Origin: Trichuris trichiura
Taxonomy: Eukaryota > Nematoda > Enoplea > Trichinellida > Trichuridae
Direction of reading: 5' to 3'
Assembly: GCA_037903355.1 (NCBI GenBank)
Contig: JBAJFE010000005.1
Location: 930,001-994,000, forward strand
DNA: 64,000 nucleotides
How positions within the stretch are numbered: the stretch's first letter is position 1; each line of letters starts with the position of its first letter. This document shows, in pieces, positions 35,141 through 58,315 of this stretch. The translations under genes and the position numbers were made by a program. Below the pieces are notes generated by a model. The model was not told the DNA's origin. It searched no databases and saw nothing but the letters and a program-made list of their open reading frames with translations.

Positions 35141-38100
35141 GATCAAAACTACCGGTCATCAATCTTAAGTGGGCTTCCCTGATAAGATCAGCGGAGGGCA
35201 TCAAAACTGTTGTAACCAAAAGAGTTATTCCACAATCATAATCATTTGCTGTCAGCTTGAATGTACCGCGAAGATACGTCATTTTTCTTTATGAATTGCA
35301 AATTGCCTATCGACAAACGAAAGAAACAGCCAAAACGTAAATTGATAAATCAGCGTTTGCCGTCCTTGTAAAAAAATATTTGCCGTTCAACTGTCTTGGA
35401 AATGCAGCCGAATACAAGCGCAGAACATGTTCTTGTTTGCCAAATGAAAACTGATCGAACTGCAGTTTCTGCTTGCGAAAATTTTGCTTTCTTGAATAGG
35501 TGCTTATTACAAGAAATTTTTTAAGTTTATTGGTTGTCAATTGGGAAGAGCTTGCAAACGCATAACATTATATTAGTCAAGCTTTTTCTGCGCTCGATAG
35601 TATTGTTGAGGAAAAAACAACTTATGTAGAGCCACCGCTTCAAAAATTATGAAATATAGCTTTGTCAATCGATAGAGTGAATGCTGAAAAAAATTAATTG
35701 TATTTTTCTCGCTCTGGGTCAACTCAAGTCTTGTTTTTTCCGGGAAAAAATCCCCTCGTCAATTGGACTCTCCATTAATCGTTGCATAGTTCGATTATGG
35801 CTGCATATGCTGTATGCACAACAATTCTGCGACTAACATTTGGCAGATTGCAACGCATTGGCGAATCAACATCAAATCATATTTTTAAAATATTAAAGCC
35901 ATCTTCTCTCTTTCTCTATAGTTGACAAGAGCATCGTGTAAATGTATCCAACGGTACTGGTTTATGAGAACAATCAATTTGGGCGTGAATTTATATATGC
36001 AAGGCATATGCTCGTCATTTTTGAAACAGTCGTACTAGTAACGCATTTTCACGATACGTGCTACTACCCTGCTGGCGGTGCTCATCCTTTAGGTATGTTT
36101 CTGACATTGCATACAAATTCATTGGAGATACGTTTTTTTTCGATGTTGTTTCGATTCAAAAGCCCAAATGAAATTCCACGCCTTGAAACAGGGTGAAGAA
36201 CTGGTTTCTTTCTCTTCTCTCAGATCGATGGTTTTAAAAATGTTTTTTAAAAACCATTTTTGAAAAAACACCGCAAACCGAGAGCCAGCAATTGAAAGAG
36301 TTAAGAAGACTGCAGCTGTTAAGCAGCAAAAGCAGCAGCTAATAAATGTAGAGATGCGCTTAAAAATCGGCGGGTCGAAAATTAAATTCACGGTCAAGTT
36401 GCGAAATTGACTTTCTGCCTTTGTTCATTAATAAATGCCTCATTTTCAAGCGTCACCTAAGAGACTGGCCGAGCCTGTGCATTGCTGAAGCCTCACATCC
36501 AATCTTCGGACGAAACTTTCACATTTCCCACTTTTCGTCATTGAAAGTTCATTGCTACGAAACAGATAATTGATGAAGCTTCAAGCAGACGTATCTTCTG
36601 GAAAACGCTATTGACACACATAGTTTACTTCTACTTCCAAGTACCGTAATTTCGTCTTTTTTATTTTAACTTTAAGCAACTATTGACCTTGACTTCACGC
36701 GACGGGACCGTTCGTCCGTGATGCATTTCTTATTCTCTATCTGATTAAGACACAGCCTGTTAGACCACGTGGACACGAGTTTTAATGTCTGGAAATGTTT
36801 ACATTTTCAGGCATTACCTTGACCACTCTGGTTGCCCTCGGGAACGTCCAGCTTTTATCTATAATGCCGCCATGATAATAACATGAGCGTAATCTATGAA
36901 AATCGAATCGATGTTCTCTGGCTTGCTGCTGAGCTGTTTACCCCGTTGTACAGGCCTTCCTCAAGAATCCCGACTTGTCAGGACGAACATAAAAAAGATA
37001 GCAAATTTGTACATTATTATTTTGTTATATTTTCCCCGGCAGCTTTGAGGTCGTTGATAACGAAAAGAAATTGTTGGCTTGCTCGTGATGGTGACGGTAT
37101 GAAGCGAAACTAATGTACTACTAATATTTCTTCTCTCGCAATATTTTTAAATTATTATTTTAGACTATCGACAATAAAACCAGCCGACCAGGCGCTTCTG
37201 CTAGAACCATTTAATTTAGCTCACTCAATTCCTTGTAAATTACTGATTTTCAGGTACAAAAGAGAAATTATCAAACATTCAAACAACTCTGATAAGTAAC
37301 TAAAAAAGTTCAGCTTAATTGGCGCTGCGGCATAACCGGATATTGTAAATATAAAGAGTCTAAATTTGAGTGGGTAAGATCGCGAGTGAACTTTTTAAAA
37401 ATGAAATGTCTGAGGCAGTAGCATTACGAGCTCTGGAAACTATGAATAAGTAGTCTCAACATTTTGGTCACTTTGTTGGTGACTTACTGAATGTACTAGT
37501 CGAGTAATCTTCGATGTGACAGTTGCTCCTGACCGGGTTGATTATCTATCGTACTAATCTCGCACTGCCTGCCGGCGCCTGCCGCAACGGATTTCGCTGT
37601 ATGCAAAGCATAGACAATCATTCTCGTCGAATCAGTAAGAAGCCGGTTTGAATGGCTTTAGTCTGATTTAGAAAGGTTGACGAACACGTATGCTTCTTAT
37701 CTCGTTGATCGATATGGTCAAGGCTAGGTGAAATCAATTACTGTAGGTTTAATCAGCGCTCTCAGCTTTACCGCCCACCATATACCTAAATTAGGAGTAT
37801 CAGACGTGTTCTAAAGCAAAAAGCGGCGCAGGGCTCGAAAAGCATTAGATGAAAAACAGTAGCAGCTTTCCGTCGAATTACTGCGCAACCAGCTTTTTAG
37901 ATGAGCAGTTTAAAATAACATCTGAAAGAAAAGATCATTTTACGAAATAGAACAATTTTATCGATTGAGTCAGCATTGGTTTGATCTTGTCTCAACTAGG
38001 TTTTCAAATTAAAAATCCTGCCTTTTATTTCTGCAAAAGTTATTAGCACTTCTTTATTACTTAGAGTACGTAACGTGTTTTGACTGAAAATGACTTGTTT

Positions 38101-41100
38101 ACTTCTCCTCAGCAGCAAACCGGGAAGGTTTTCTTATTTCTTATTATTGGGCTAAGATTATTCACGATCTACTTACTGGATAAATTCTGCTCCTGCACAG
38201 TTTTTCTGCAGTAAACCGAGTACCGAACGTACTTCCAAAAATGGTCATGCATCTAGTAATTTCGAACTGATTATATGATATCAATACAGCGTGCATCATC
38301 TTAATCTGGGAAAGTTACCATTACCCAACGTTAAGATTTAAGCGACTTTAGACAGCCTTTCACATGCAATAACGTTTGAATACCTATTTGTGTCCATGAT
38401 TCAGCCAGGACGCATCTTCGTATAGCCTTATGCAGCTATTGAAATGGCATTGATTAAAAGGATGCATATGAAGTTTTGGTTAATTCTGAACATATCCGTG
38501 AAAATCACGCACTATCTATAACGGTTTATATCCTAAAGGATGGCTTGCTACAGAAAAAACAAAGTTGGATAGGTTAACCGTACCATTCTTAGCCGGTCCA
38601 CAGGCTGAATCTGCGGGAAATCCTTGAGGGGTTTGCCGCAAGTTTCATACCGCAGATTTCAGCGAAAAGAAGGTACGATTCAAGTTATTATAAATTTCGG
38701 CGCGGCATTTATGAAATACTCGTTGCATCGGTTCGCTGATTCACGCAGCCAACTGAAAACAAGATTTTCGAGTTGACATTTGCCGAAAAGGCTTTTCTGC
38801 AAAAATTCGAACAATCGTTCAATTGATTGAATGAACGAAAACGATTCAAGCCTATGAGCAATACACTGAGATACGTTTTCTTGTATATTTATCCCGACGG
38901 CATGCTTGAGACAGCTTGACATCGGCATTTAGATAATGGATCTTTGCTAGTCGATTGAACCCATTTCGGTTGAATCACCTGTGCCACTCACAATAGCTTC
39001 ATACCGACGTAGTGTCATTCTTGGTAAAATGTCGGTTTGCGAATAGGAAAACAATTCATCAGGGAATTGTGATTCGATCCGTATGACCGTTTCCTTGCCT
39101 AACAACTCCATTAGGAATGTACAAACTTAGTTGCTAACCTTTACATTGCAGATACGTTGGTTTAAATTTGGCATTGCCAACCGGGAGAGCGAATCGTTTG
39201 ACAACAAAAGCTAACTTCAGACTTCGTACAACCACAACGTATCAATACACACCAAATACTATACTGAATTTAAGCAAAAACGTAAGCCGCGGGACGCATC
39301 CTAATTGTGAAAGAATATATATGATTGATAAAGGTTTCCTTGAACAATGCTAAAGCGTGAAAAAACTGATAAAGCTTACGGTAGACACATTTTTCATATA
39401 TAATAAAAAATAAATGCTGAATAGGTGCTAACATTGAAAAAGATGCGCTGTTTGATTTTACACCGAGAAAGCTGATTAAAACTTACTCTCAATGCGTATC
39501 ACTCATTTGTTGGCTCAATTGCTACAAGAATATAATCACTTCTGTCTGACGAGCATATCTAATAGCTCAAATGTGAAATGCGTATATGCGCGCATGTAAA
39601 CATTACAGAAATAGATGATTGATTACCAGGTTGGTGTAAGAGTAGAAAATTAGTGACAGTCCTAACAGTTTGAATGACCAAATGCTTACTCTGATGTGTT
39701 GCGACATAACGATAGATAATTAACGGATATGACACTTTATGATTGGATCATTACTTAAAGCGATCATTCACTGAAACTTCAACCGTCGCATCGTTCAGCT
39801 AGCTGCCATAAATGCACATTTCATTCAGTGATAACTTTACAGCGCGCTAATTTTTTTTTTCAAGCTGTCTTTTGGAATCAAGGTTAACGTTTGCAATTGT
39901 GAACGCGGCAAGGCATGTTGTAGTGTTTTCAAAAATTCGTCAACAAAAGACTATGCGGAAACTTGTTAGCTGCAACTGAAAAAGTAACCAATAGAATGTC
40001 AAATTTTATCCCACTGACGAAGCAGCTCTTGTCAGAAAGCATAGAACCAGTTTAAAAAAATAGCAAAGGACGATCTCTTGTCAAATTGTATCTTCTTTGG
40101 CAATGAAAGTCAAGTGACTTTCCAAAACGGATAGACACGATGACGAGAAATCGTTGCGTTTAAGCGTTCAGCATTAATTGGATTTACATGAGACTTGAAA
40201 AGAAACATTTCGCACCTACTGGCGAAAGACAAAGTAGTCTCCCCGCGGCCGTAATTTAATGGAACTTTGCACCGTTATGCAACGTTAGGCAATCCAATCG
40301 ACCGGAATAAGCATTGCTGACGCCTTAACGTTGGCAGCGCGGTTGCATGCATGGACGAATGGTTAATTATTTACGACCACTAGTTGTCGATGGGAGCTGG
40401 TCGTTAGGCGCCTTAAAAAGCATCACAACACTGACCAATCTTAGGTATCCCATTTGGGTTGTAGGAGATTCGATTTGGCAGCCGACGTCCTCAAAAGATT
40501 AATCCGTGCCGAGAGTTGGACGTAACGACTGCCCAATTGGGAAGGATAGAAAGGCCAATTGCGTGCGTCATCATTTTCTTTTCCACCACTTTGCTACGGC
40601 AAAGAAGAAGAAGGCCAACATTGCAGTCAAAACGGTGCGGAAAACGGTTGGACAATTTTTGGATTGCCAAAATTCCATTTTACAAGCCGAATGACAACTT
40701 GCCTCTTCAGGAAGTTTTTGTACAGCTTGCCGAGCCATTCTCGACGTGCTACTAATAATATAAAACGTTTGCTTCCTTCCGACAATAACCAATTAATTCA
40801 ACTCGCCAAAGCAAGAGCGGCCAAAGCATCCTCTATGCGTCATTTCTTTTTCTGGCGTCACCTTCACTGGTTTCCCGCTGCTGCGCATTGCTGAGCAGAA
40901 AGGAGATGAGCACGTCGCCATTTGCCACTCCATTACAAGAAGACACAAATTCAATCTTATTCTTGATAAGTATTGTCAAGAAATCAATTACTTTTTAATA
41001 AGGGTGCTAATTCGAGTTTCACGTGGTCAGGCTTAGACTGGTGAGCAGTTGAAGCACGACATAGCCACTATTTCTCATATCGCCTGTGAATGCTTTCAAT

Positions 41101-41606
41101 AATTAACCAATTGGATGCTTTGTCCTTCTATGGCCAGGCGGCTCAGGCCTCCTCCCTCCGTTGGCGGACGACAGTTGCTTCGGAGGACAACGACAATCCA
41201 CCTTTGCCATCTTCAGACGGACAAGCGTCACACGTTGCCTAATCGACTTGTCAGGTCTTCTTTCTACATTGTCCATCACCAAGCCATCCGCCCAATCGAA
41301 GAAGCAACTTGCTCGTCATCACCGTGAGAGAGAGAGAGAAGCGTGCATATACAGATAGAACAAAGTTGTTATCTCCGTCCAGTAATAGCCAAGCACTTCT
41401 CTGATCTGACAAGTGGCTATTAATCCATCGCCAACGCCATTCTGACTGCAAGCAGTATATCATTGCATAAATCCCGAAGCTTTGCTGGGCTGGCCGGCGC
41501 TAATCTACCGGCCCACCCATTGTGACAGAGCAGCTTTCCGCAGCATGCAACCAACGTCGTCTGCCAGCTGAGCTGTCTGCTCATCCATTTTTCTTGGAAT
41601 CATCGT
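35141..41606. other. 6.5-kb A/T-rich gene desert
   Basis: No exon with homology, tRNA or repeat family recognised on either strand. Open frames are short and unfamilial (for example 35942-36196 and 40559-40894). A small hairpin of A/T runs lies near 36228-36258, and a GA microsatellite near 41327-41339. The last few hundred bases should contain the promoter of the Ly6 gene. Confidence 0.5.
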
Positions 41607-44219
41607 ATGGACTTGACGACGACAGTTTGCTCTGTCTTACTGGTCGCATTTGTAAGAAGTGTGATCGCCGCAGGAGCCTTCTATGACGTCAGTGCCTTCC
41701 AAGGTAAATCAGGTGAGCAATAGCTTACGCTGAACGAGTTGCACTGTTTTGACTAATGCACCACCGCCCTCCGGTAAAGAAATAATGAAAACTGAGCTGC
41801 AACCTTGGAAACGCGTCAGGGATGCCGCGGGATATTGCAAAGCCAATTTCCGCTGTAGGTTCGTCGTGGACAAAGCGATTATTATTGTTATTATTCTTAT
41901 TCTCTTCCGCCTTCGGATTCTTGGGTCGATCGCTGAACGTCCTTAATTTCAACAAAGGGAGCAACCACTGCTCGGCTGTCCATTATTTTCATTTTGATGC
42001 CCTGCGATCCACCCTGCGGCAACGCCTGCTTAACGAGTGTGCAGGGCATACAAGTTGCAAAGTTGCAGCCGACCCTGGAAAGAATGCTTTGACGATGGGA
42101 GGGGGCAACGAAATAAACACTATGCACAGGTGCACAGGAAGTACAACAGCGTTCCTTGACTATACTATTACGTAACAAAAACCATTTAGTGCTCGGTCGG
42201 AAAAGTGGCCACCGCGAAAAAAACTACTACAATTATAGGAATTGGGTATTCGCCTAAAAAGTGCACGCGTTTTTCCCATAAAAAGAAAGCCACTGCGCGT
42301 GACGCGAATTACGAACTTGTCCGAAAGACCCTTCGGAAGAGATTATGCTAAAAGCACTGCCTGAAACAAGCCTCAGACAGACTTGGCAAGGCTTAAGCCT
42401 TCTTACACCTGGGAGCGGACATTCAAACTTTCTAACCAATCAAAGCAACACGATTGTCAATGGCGATTGGACGAAGACATGGATGTCGCTGGCTAATGTG
42501 ATTTTCGCCTGAACAAAATCCAACCAGAGATAATATAATCAGCGCAGAGGGGCGCACTGGGCTTCCGAAGACGCGCCCACACGTTACGCGCAGCTCGCAA
42601 GCCTCACTGACGACGATGGAGTTGAAAAGTTTGTACAACCTCAAAGTATGCTACGGTAAGCGGATGCACCTTTGATGTGGGCGTAGTCGGATGGTCTAAA
42701 TGTGAACCGATAGGGCGATTTGGGTTTTCAGGAAATCAATTTCGCGCTGGTCGACTTGCCATCATCCGCTGACAAGGAGCCCGCGACCTTGCTTGAACAC
42801 TTGCAGGCATCATCAACACAGGAACGCCGACATTTCGTCAGTAGCAATTCATTCAACCAGCGGGACCCATTTGTACTATCTCCTTGATCGGGCTGAAATA
42901 AGATCGCTGTGCCGTACACACGGTTGAGCAAAAGCTCTTTGTCTCTCCCTCATGTAAGGGAAATGAAGCAAAACGCCAACGACATGTTGATTGATTCATT
43001 TCTCACCGCCATGGCGCCGGCGGTCGCACGTCTCCGAGGTACGAGAGAATTGTCCAAGTTAGTGCCGCGAGACCATTGCTGGGCAGCCAATTTGATATAA
43101 CTATTGATCAATTCTTTCTACCTCGCAATGCTAGCAAACCTCGGAAGTAGTTTAGTATCAAAGGCGATCGAGTGTCTCCGCTAAAAAGAATTAAGCCGCC
43201 GGCTGAACGCTCCTTTGACGGCATTTCCGTTGCTCTTTCGTCTCGCATCATATCCGTTAACGCGGTCAGGCGACGAGCCCGGCCATCGGTGTTGGCGTTC
43301 AGCCACTGATGGCCAGCAACGTGGTCGAAGTACTGTCCTTAATACTGTTCAATATGACTTCCGACTCCGTGACGTCAACCGATGCCCACAAATGGAATGG
43401 TACTACGAACATTCGGCCATACTACGATTGTTGCTGTCGTTGTTGTTGTTGCTCAATCTTAACATGTTGCCGCACAACTTCAATTTCTATTATTTCTCTT
43501 TTTTTCAGCTCGTCCTACTGTGGAATGCTACAGCTGCATGTCAACCTTATACGAGAATTTGTGGTACGAAACGGGCCTATCGTTGCTGTACAAAAAGCCT
43601 GAGGTGTTCAGCTCCTACTGCGATCAACAAATGTTCGACCACAGAAAGTTGATGGTCAAACCGTGCCCTGACTATTGCGTGGCGATCGAAAACGAAAACG
43701 TCATTTTCGGTAAGCGGTTCCCAGTTCGATATTAAACCGACCGACCAACGGGGAGAGCATAAATCAGTGGAAAATCCGTCCCGACCGCCCTGACGGCTCC
43801 GCTTGGACGGTCGTTCAATTGGGCACCGAATTATCGGCTCGTCGGACGTATTAATTTTTCGGCATTGAGCGCGCGCGCGCGAGCACCCATTTTCCGCCTG
43901 ATTGCCGAAACGCCGAAAACAATTCTCTCCTTTAGGCATTGTCAGGAGAACGTACATGCGCGGTTGCCTCAGTGACGTTATCAATTATAACGTGACAACC
44001 GTGGGCTACCTTACTCGAAGGCACAAGTGCATGACCGTCCCGATGCGTTACCTATTTATGGGAACCCTACGATCGGTGCAAAATCAACCAGTTCGTATAT
44101 GCGTGTGCTTCAATGGTCTTTGCAATGGAGCAACGTCTTCGTCAGCCCTTGATCGACATTTTCTTCGGCTATTCTGCATCGGCTTAGCGCTGCTAATCTT
44201 GCTCATCTCAGTCATTTGA
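41607..44219 (+). CDS. secreted/GPI-anchored Ly6 (three-finger) protein
   Basis: Exon 1, 41607-41703 (or to 41712; both phase 1), encodes a signal peptide (TTTVCSVLLVAFVRSVIAA). Exon 2 is 43509-43709 and exon 3 is 43936-44219; total about 193-196 aa. The mature region has ten cysteines in a Ly6/uPAR pattern: CYSC near the start, then SYC, KPCPDYC, GC, KC and the closing CVCFNGLCN. The C-terminal hydrophobic stretch (LFCIGLALLILLISVI) after a small-residue segment looks like a GPI-attachment signal. Nematode relatives include the ODR-2/HOT family and quiver-like proteins, which modulate channels or neuronal surface proteins; the role here is unknown. Exons 2-3 are firm. Linking exon 1 across a 1.8-kb intron rests on phase and signal-peptide fit only. 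Confidence 0.75.
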
Positions 44220-44500
44220 CTATTAATCAGTCGGAATACTCTGAAAGTTCGCCCAAAGCCCATATGCTACTTTGTTTCGAGCCAGCGCGAGTCAGACAAT
44301 GGATGCAAAACTCCTTACTTTGTATGCAATGCTTTCATGGGGCTCAAACATGCGAGATAGAGAATGTACAAATGGACGACGAGAAGAATCGAATAACAGC
44401 ATTCGGCGAGAAAGTGCAACAGAGGTCCGTAGCCTGTCGAATTTGAAAAAAATATGCATTAAATCATCCACCCACTGTCGCCGTAGCCGCTGTTTCAATT

Positions 44501-44959
44501 CTATTGGGCTTCAGCACTCTTCTTCGGTCGAACGCCCTTGGGAATGCTGGCGCTCGAAGGGAACTGCTGATTCATAGAAAGGGGCGGCACATTCATGTTA
44601 GGGGACAGCTGATTCATGGCTTCCGGTGTGTCGACGTCGAACGGAATAGGATATTGGTGTGCATGATTGTCTTCCTTTGCATCCGTTGGTACCACGGGGT
44701 TGCTCTTTTTAGCAGCTCGCGGCCAACCCCACCCGTAGCCATAGCCATAGGGATAGTAGCCGCCAACACTCCATGGCCAGTAGGTGCCATACCAACCCTA
44801 ATACAAATAAGTAGAATTTACTTCGCTTTGGTTAAAGATTCAAATTCGCACTAAGCACAGTAAAAAAAGTAAGGAAGAAAAGATTTAGCTTACGAAGCAA
44901 CTGGCTTCCGAGAACATCATGACGCTGCAGAAGAAAAGAACTGTCGTTATGGATTTCAT
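44501..44959 (-). CDS. short secreted Gly/Tyr/Trp-rich protein
   Basis: Two exons, 44959-44894 and 44797-44501, 120 aa. Exon 1 is a clean signal peptide (MKSITTVLFFCSVMMFSEAS) ending at a GTAAGC donor. Exon 2 opens with an aromatic repeat region rich in GYG and WPW motifs, then an Asn/Pro/Met-rich part and a basic C-terminus (RPKKSAEAQ). Phase is 0 at the junction. There is no recognised domain. Gly-Tyr-rich secreted proteins in nematodes include cuticle, eggshell and antimicrobial peptides; I cannot choose among them. It lies in the gap between the Ly6 gene and PKD. Confidence 0.75.
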
Positions 44960-45017
44960 CTTACGCGATTCGGAACAAGCAAAACTGTTGTTATGCGGAA
45001 CGATCTACACTCGGTTC

Positions 45018-45024
45018 ATTTATA
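45018..45024 (-). promoter_or_regulatory. TATA box of the secreted Gly/Tyr-rich gene
   Basis: On the minus strand TATAAAT lies about 60 nt before the ATG at 44959, the right distance for a short 5' UTR. The match is good but unsupported by other promoter elements. Confidence 0.4.
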
Positions 45025-45428
45025 AGCAAGGAGGGAAAAATAACAACAACAACTTTTGAAAGCATGAAACAAAGCAGTGCACCGGATTTCATTATTCCGG
45101 TGGGCCCACAAACCGACGACTCAACCGGTCCACGCTTGAGAGCTGTTGCTGTCCAACCGAACAGCCTCAGCGTAAACAGCGCGTCTGGGATTGTCAGGAC
45201 GGTCAATTCTCAAGCGCTTTCGTGACCATATTAGGTCCTTGACGATCGTTTCTTTACAAAGCAAACTGCCCATGGACAATGGAACCCGTCGCTGCAGCCT
45301 AGACAATGGCAACCGGTGACCACGGAACAGCGGCACGCAGCGTAAACAAACCGTATCCAAACGGGTGTCCTAGCAAAAGTCGAAATGCGAAAATGTGCGC
45401 GCGCATGCATATATTCTGTTTATGCATT

Positions 45429-55807
<10,379 letters not shown>

Positions 55808-58315
55808 TCTTCTTCAACAAAAACAGCTTCTATCGACTCTTTACAAAAGCGGTTCACCTCCCGGTGCGCCCAACGGACAATGAAGCAACGTCAACGGCGC
55901 GGCGAACTCTAAATTCGCAATGCGGAGAAAGATGTTTCCACGTCTGAGCCGCTCGCGAAAGGCCAATTGATTTTCAAACGATCAGAAGCGATTTTTATTG
56001 ATGTAATTTGCATCAGACTTGATCCGGTTATTAATCTACTGTCACCCGCAGGTGGACGCAACCAGGCTAACCTGACCAGGCAAGCGGCAGTAGCAGAAGA
56101 AGCAACAACAGTCGTTCAAGCAATGCGAAAACTCTGCCGTCCAACGGATTTATCACTTTTGCTTCACAGCTGATACTGGCGGCAGAGTTTCATCTGTTGC
56201 TAAAAAAACAACGAAGCAATAACGAACGTCTTTGAAATGGCTCAACATTGATCCTTTGTCCATGTGCCACTTTTGAGCAACAATTATAATAAGACAACGG
56301 ACATCAATGGCCTCTACTTCCGAACACCATTTTCAGACTGCCTGTTAGAATTAACAAAAATTTCGCGCCTGGATCAATCAACATAGCGAGATTTGTGCTC
56401 CCTACGATGAGCTCTGCCGGTTGAGCAAATGGGTAAAGTTTTGTCCACAAGAGAAAAGCGAAAGATTAACTTAGGCGTCAACGTTAGCCTAGCTTGCTCC
56501 ACTGTCAGCTCGAATCCCCTTTTAAAAAAATAACAGAAACAAATAATATATGCAAAAAGGAAGAAACAACTGGGATAATCAATGCAAATTTCTCGAAACC
56601 ACTTTCCATACGAAGGAAGTACGATAATTATGCAAAATGGAATTGGCTTAAAACATTAGATGCCGACTGAGCTGACAACATTGACAGAGTCGAGCCGTCC
56701 CGACGACGAATTTTGACGTTTCAAAGCTCTTGCATAGAGTAAATCGTCGTGACAGCGCTGACAGCTAAGGCCTCAAGCCTAACGCTTCGTTGTCACAGTG
56801 TCCCATTTGTCGCAGCTGCGTCAACGAAGCCTTCGACTGCTCTCTAGACGAGCAAATTAAGCATTCCTCAGCGCTGCCGGCGCCAACCAGCGGTAAATTA
56901 GCTGCCAGTCGGCTGATGAGGTTGGAAATAACCTTAGCGAAAAGATGTGCAAATGGAACAACCAACTGACCAATCGGTATCCCACAAACGAACATACGCC
57001 TATCTCACCTTCATAAGAGCGCTACATCAGCCTCGATCGAACTGCACTGCCGCGCCAACTGGACATGTTCAATTATTCATCGAAACGAAGCTGCAAAGAG
57101 TACTTTCTGGCTAAATTATAAACGAACCAACTTACCGTATTTGGAAATCGCATCGGCGCAATATGGAAAAGCGCGAAGACCAAATGAAAAACTTAATAAA
57201 ATTACGTCAGAACTGGCCATTAAATTCGCGCCAACCATTGTATGAACGATCGCTTTTGTGACGTCAGTCTTTTTCCAAAGTTAGCCAAAAACCAAGATGA
57301 ACGATGCGGCTTCATTGATTCATCATTCGTACGAACGGCAGAAGCGGTTGCATACTTAGCAGTTAAGGGTTAGGGAAAAAATTCTTGAAGCCAACGCGCG
57401 GAAAGTATTTCCCGCCCTGATCGGCGGAGAACATACTTGACGGGGTTCGAATGAAGCAAGACGATCGTGCAGTCTTCCGCCAATGCAAGCTTGAAATGCG
57501 ATTAACCGCCAGACAAGATTTCCGCTCAAAATAGCTTAATGCTTAAACAATTGAGATTGGCCCCATAAACTCTTCTTTTGGAAATTAGAATAAGCCATTA
57601 ATCACATGACTTGGCCGCTGTAACGATTTGACGTAGGCGCAACTTGCTAGCGGATAATCTTCTTGACAAAGCAGTAACTGAAAGGACAATTGAAGGACGT
57701 CTCGAAGAGAGGATGCTGAACAAAGTGAAAAGCAAATCATTACGTAAGTTGCATAAAAGACAATTCTTTCGAATGGCCACGCCTTTGCACCCTAAATGCA
57801 ATCCTGCTCAAAGGAATGCAATGGAAATACAATTATCGCAGTAGTGATTTAAATTGGCTGAGCATCCTACAGCACGATGCATTTTGCATGCTGCCAGAGG
57901 AGGCCCTTTTCGCAGGAATGTTAGCTTAAAAAAAGGAAAAACTCCCTCTCCATAAATGGATAATCAGTTCGCGTGCTTAAGGGGCATCAATAAGTCAACA
58001 AGCACCGATCGCGCTAGTTCGCAGATAGTTAAGACTACTTTTGCACCATTTCATTTTTTCTGCACATTTTTGCTAACCAATGTGCTTTGAGTACTCAACA
58101 ATAGCACCATCTCTTTGCTTGAGAAAAGTGTGCCCGTACTAAGGCATCGATTTTCGAGCAATAGCATAGAAGGAAAAAATGGTCAATCTTCTACGGGATC
58201 TCTCTTTGCCATTTCTTACGGCCGCTCAAAACGTAGGGCGCCATTTCGGCTAAGCTTTAATAAATTCAGGGCGGCAACAAGCAGACCAACGCCCTTGTCA
58301 AAAAGCGTTTAAAGA
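55808..58315. other. intergenic between PKD and EMC1, no gene recognised
   Basis: About 2.5 kb upstream of PKD and downstream of EMC1, both on the minus strand. Frames at 56995-56765 (-) and 57644-57844 (+) lack homology and splice partners. The PKD promoter is expected near 55810-56200. Confidence 0.5.

Noticed and set aside
42617..42887. Two-exon gene inside the Ly6 intron
   Set aside because: Phase-correct joining gives only 26 residues before a stop; other frames lack a start. Reported as a question, not as a gene.
56925..56950. CTGATGAGGTTGGAAA as a further hammerhead
   Set aside because: Core words are present, but there are no bases able to form stem II between them.
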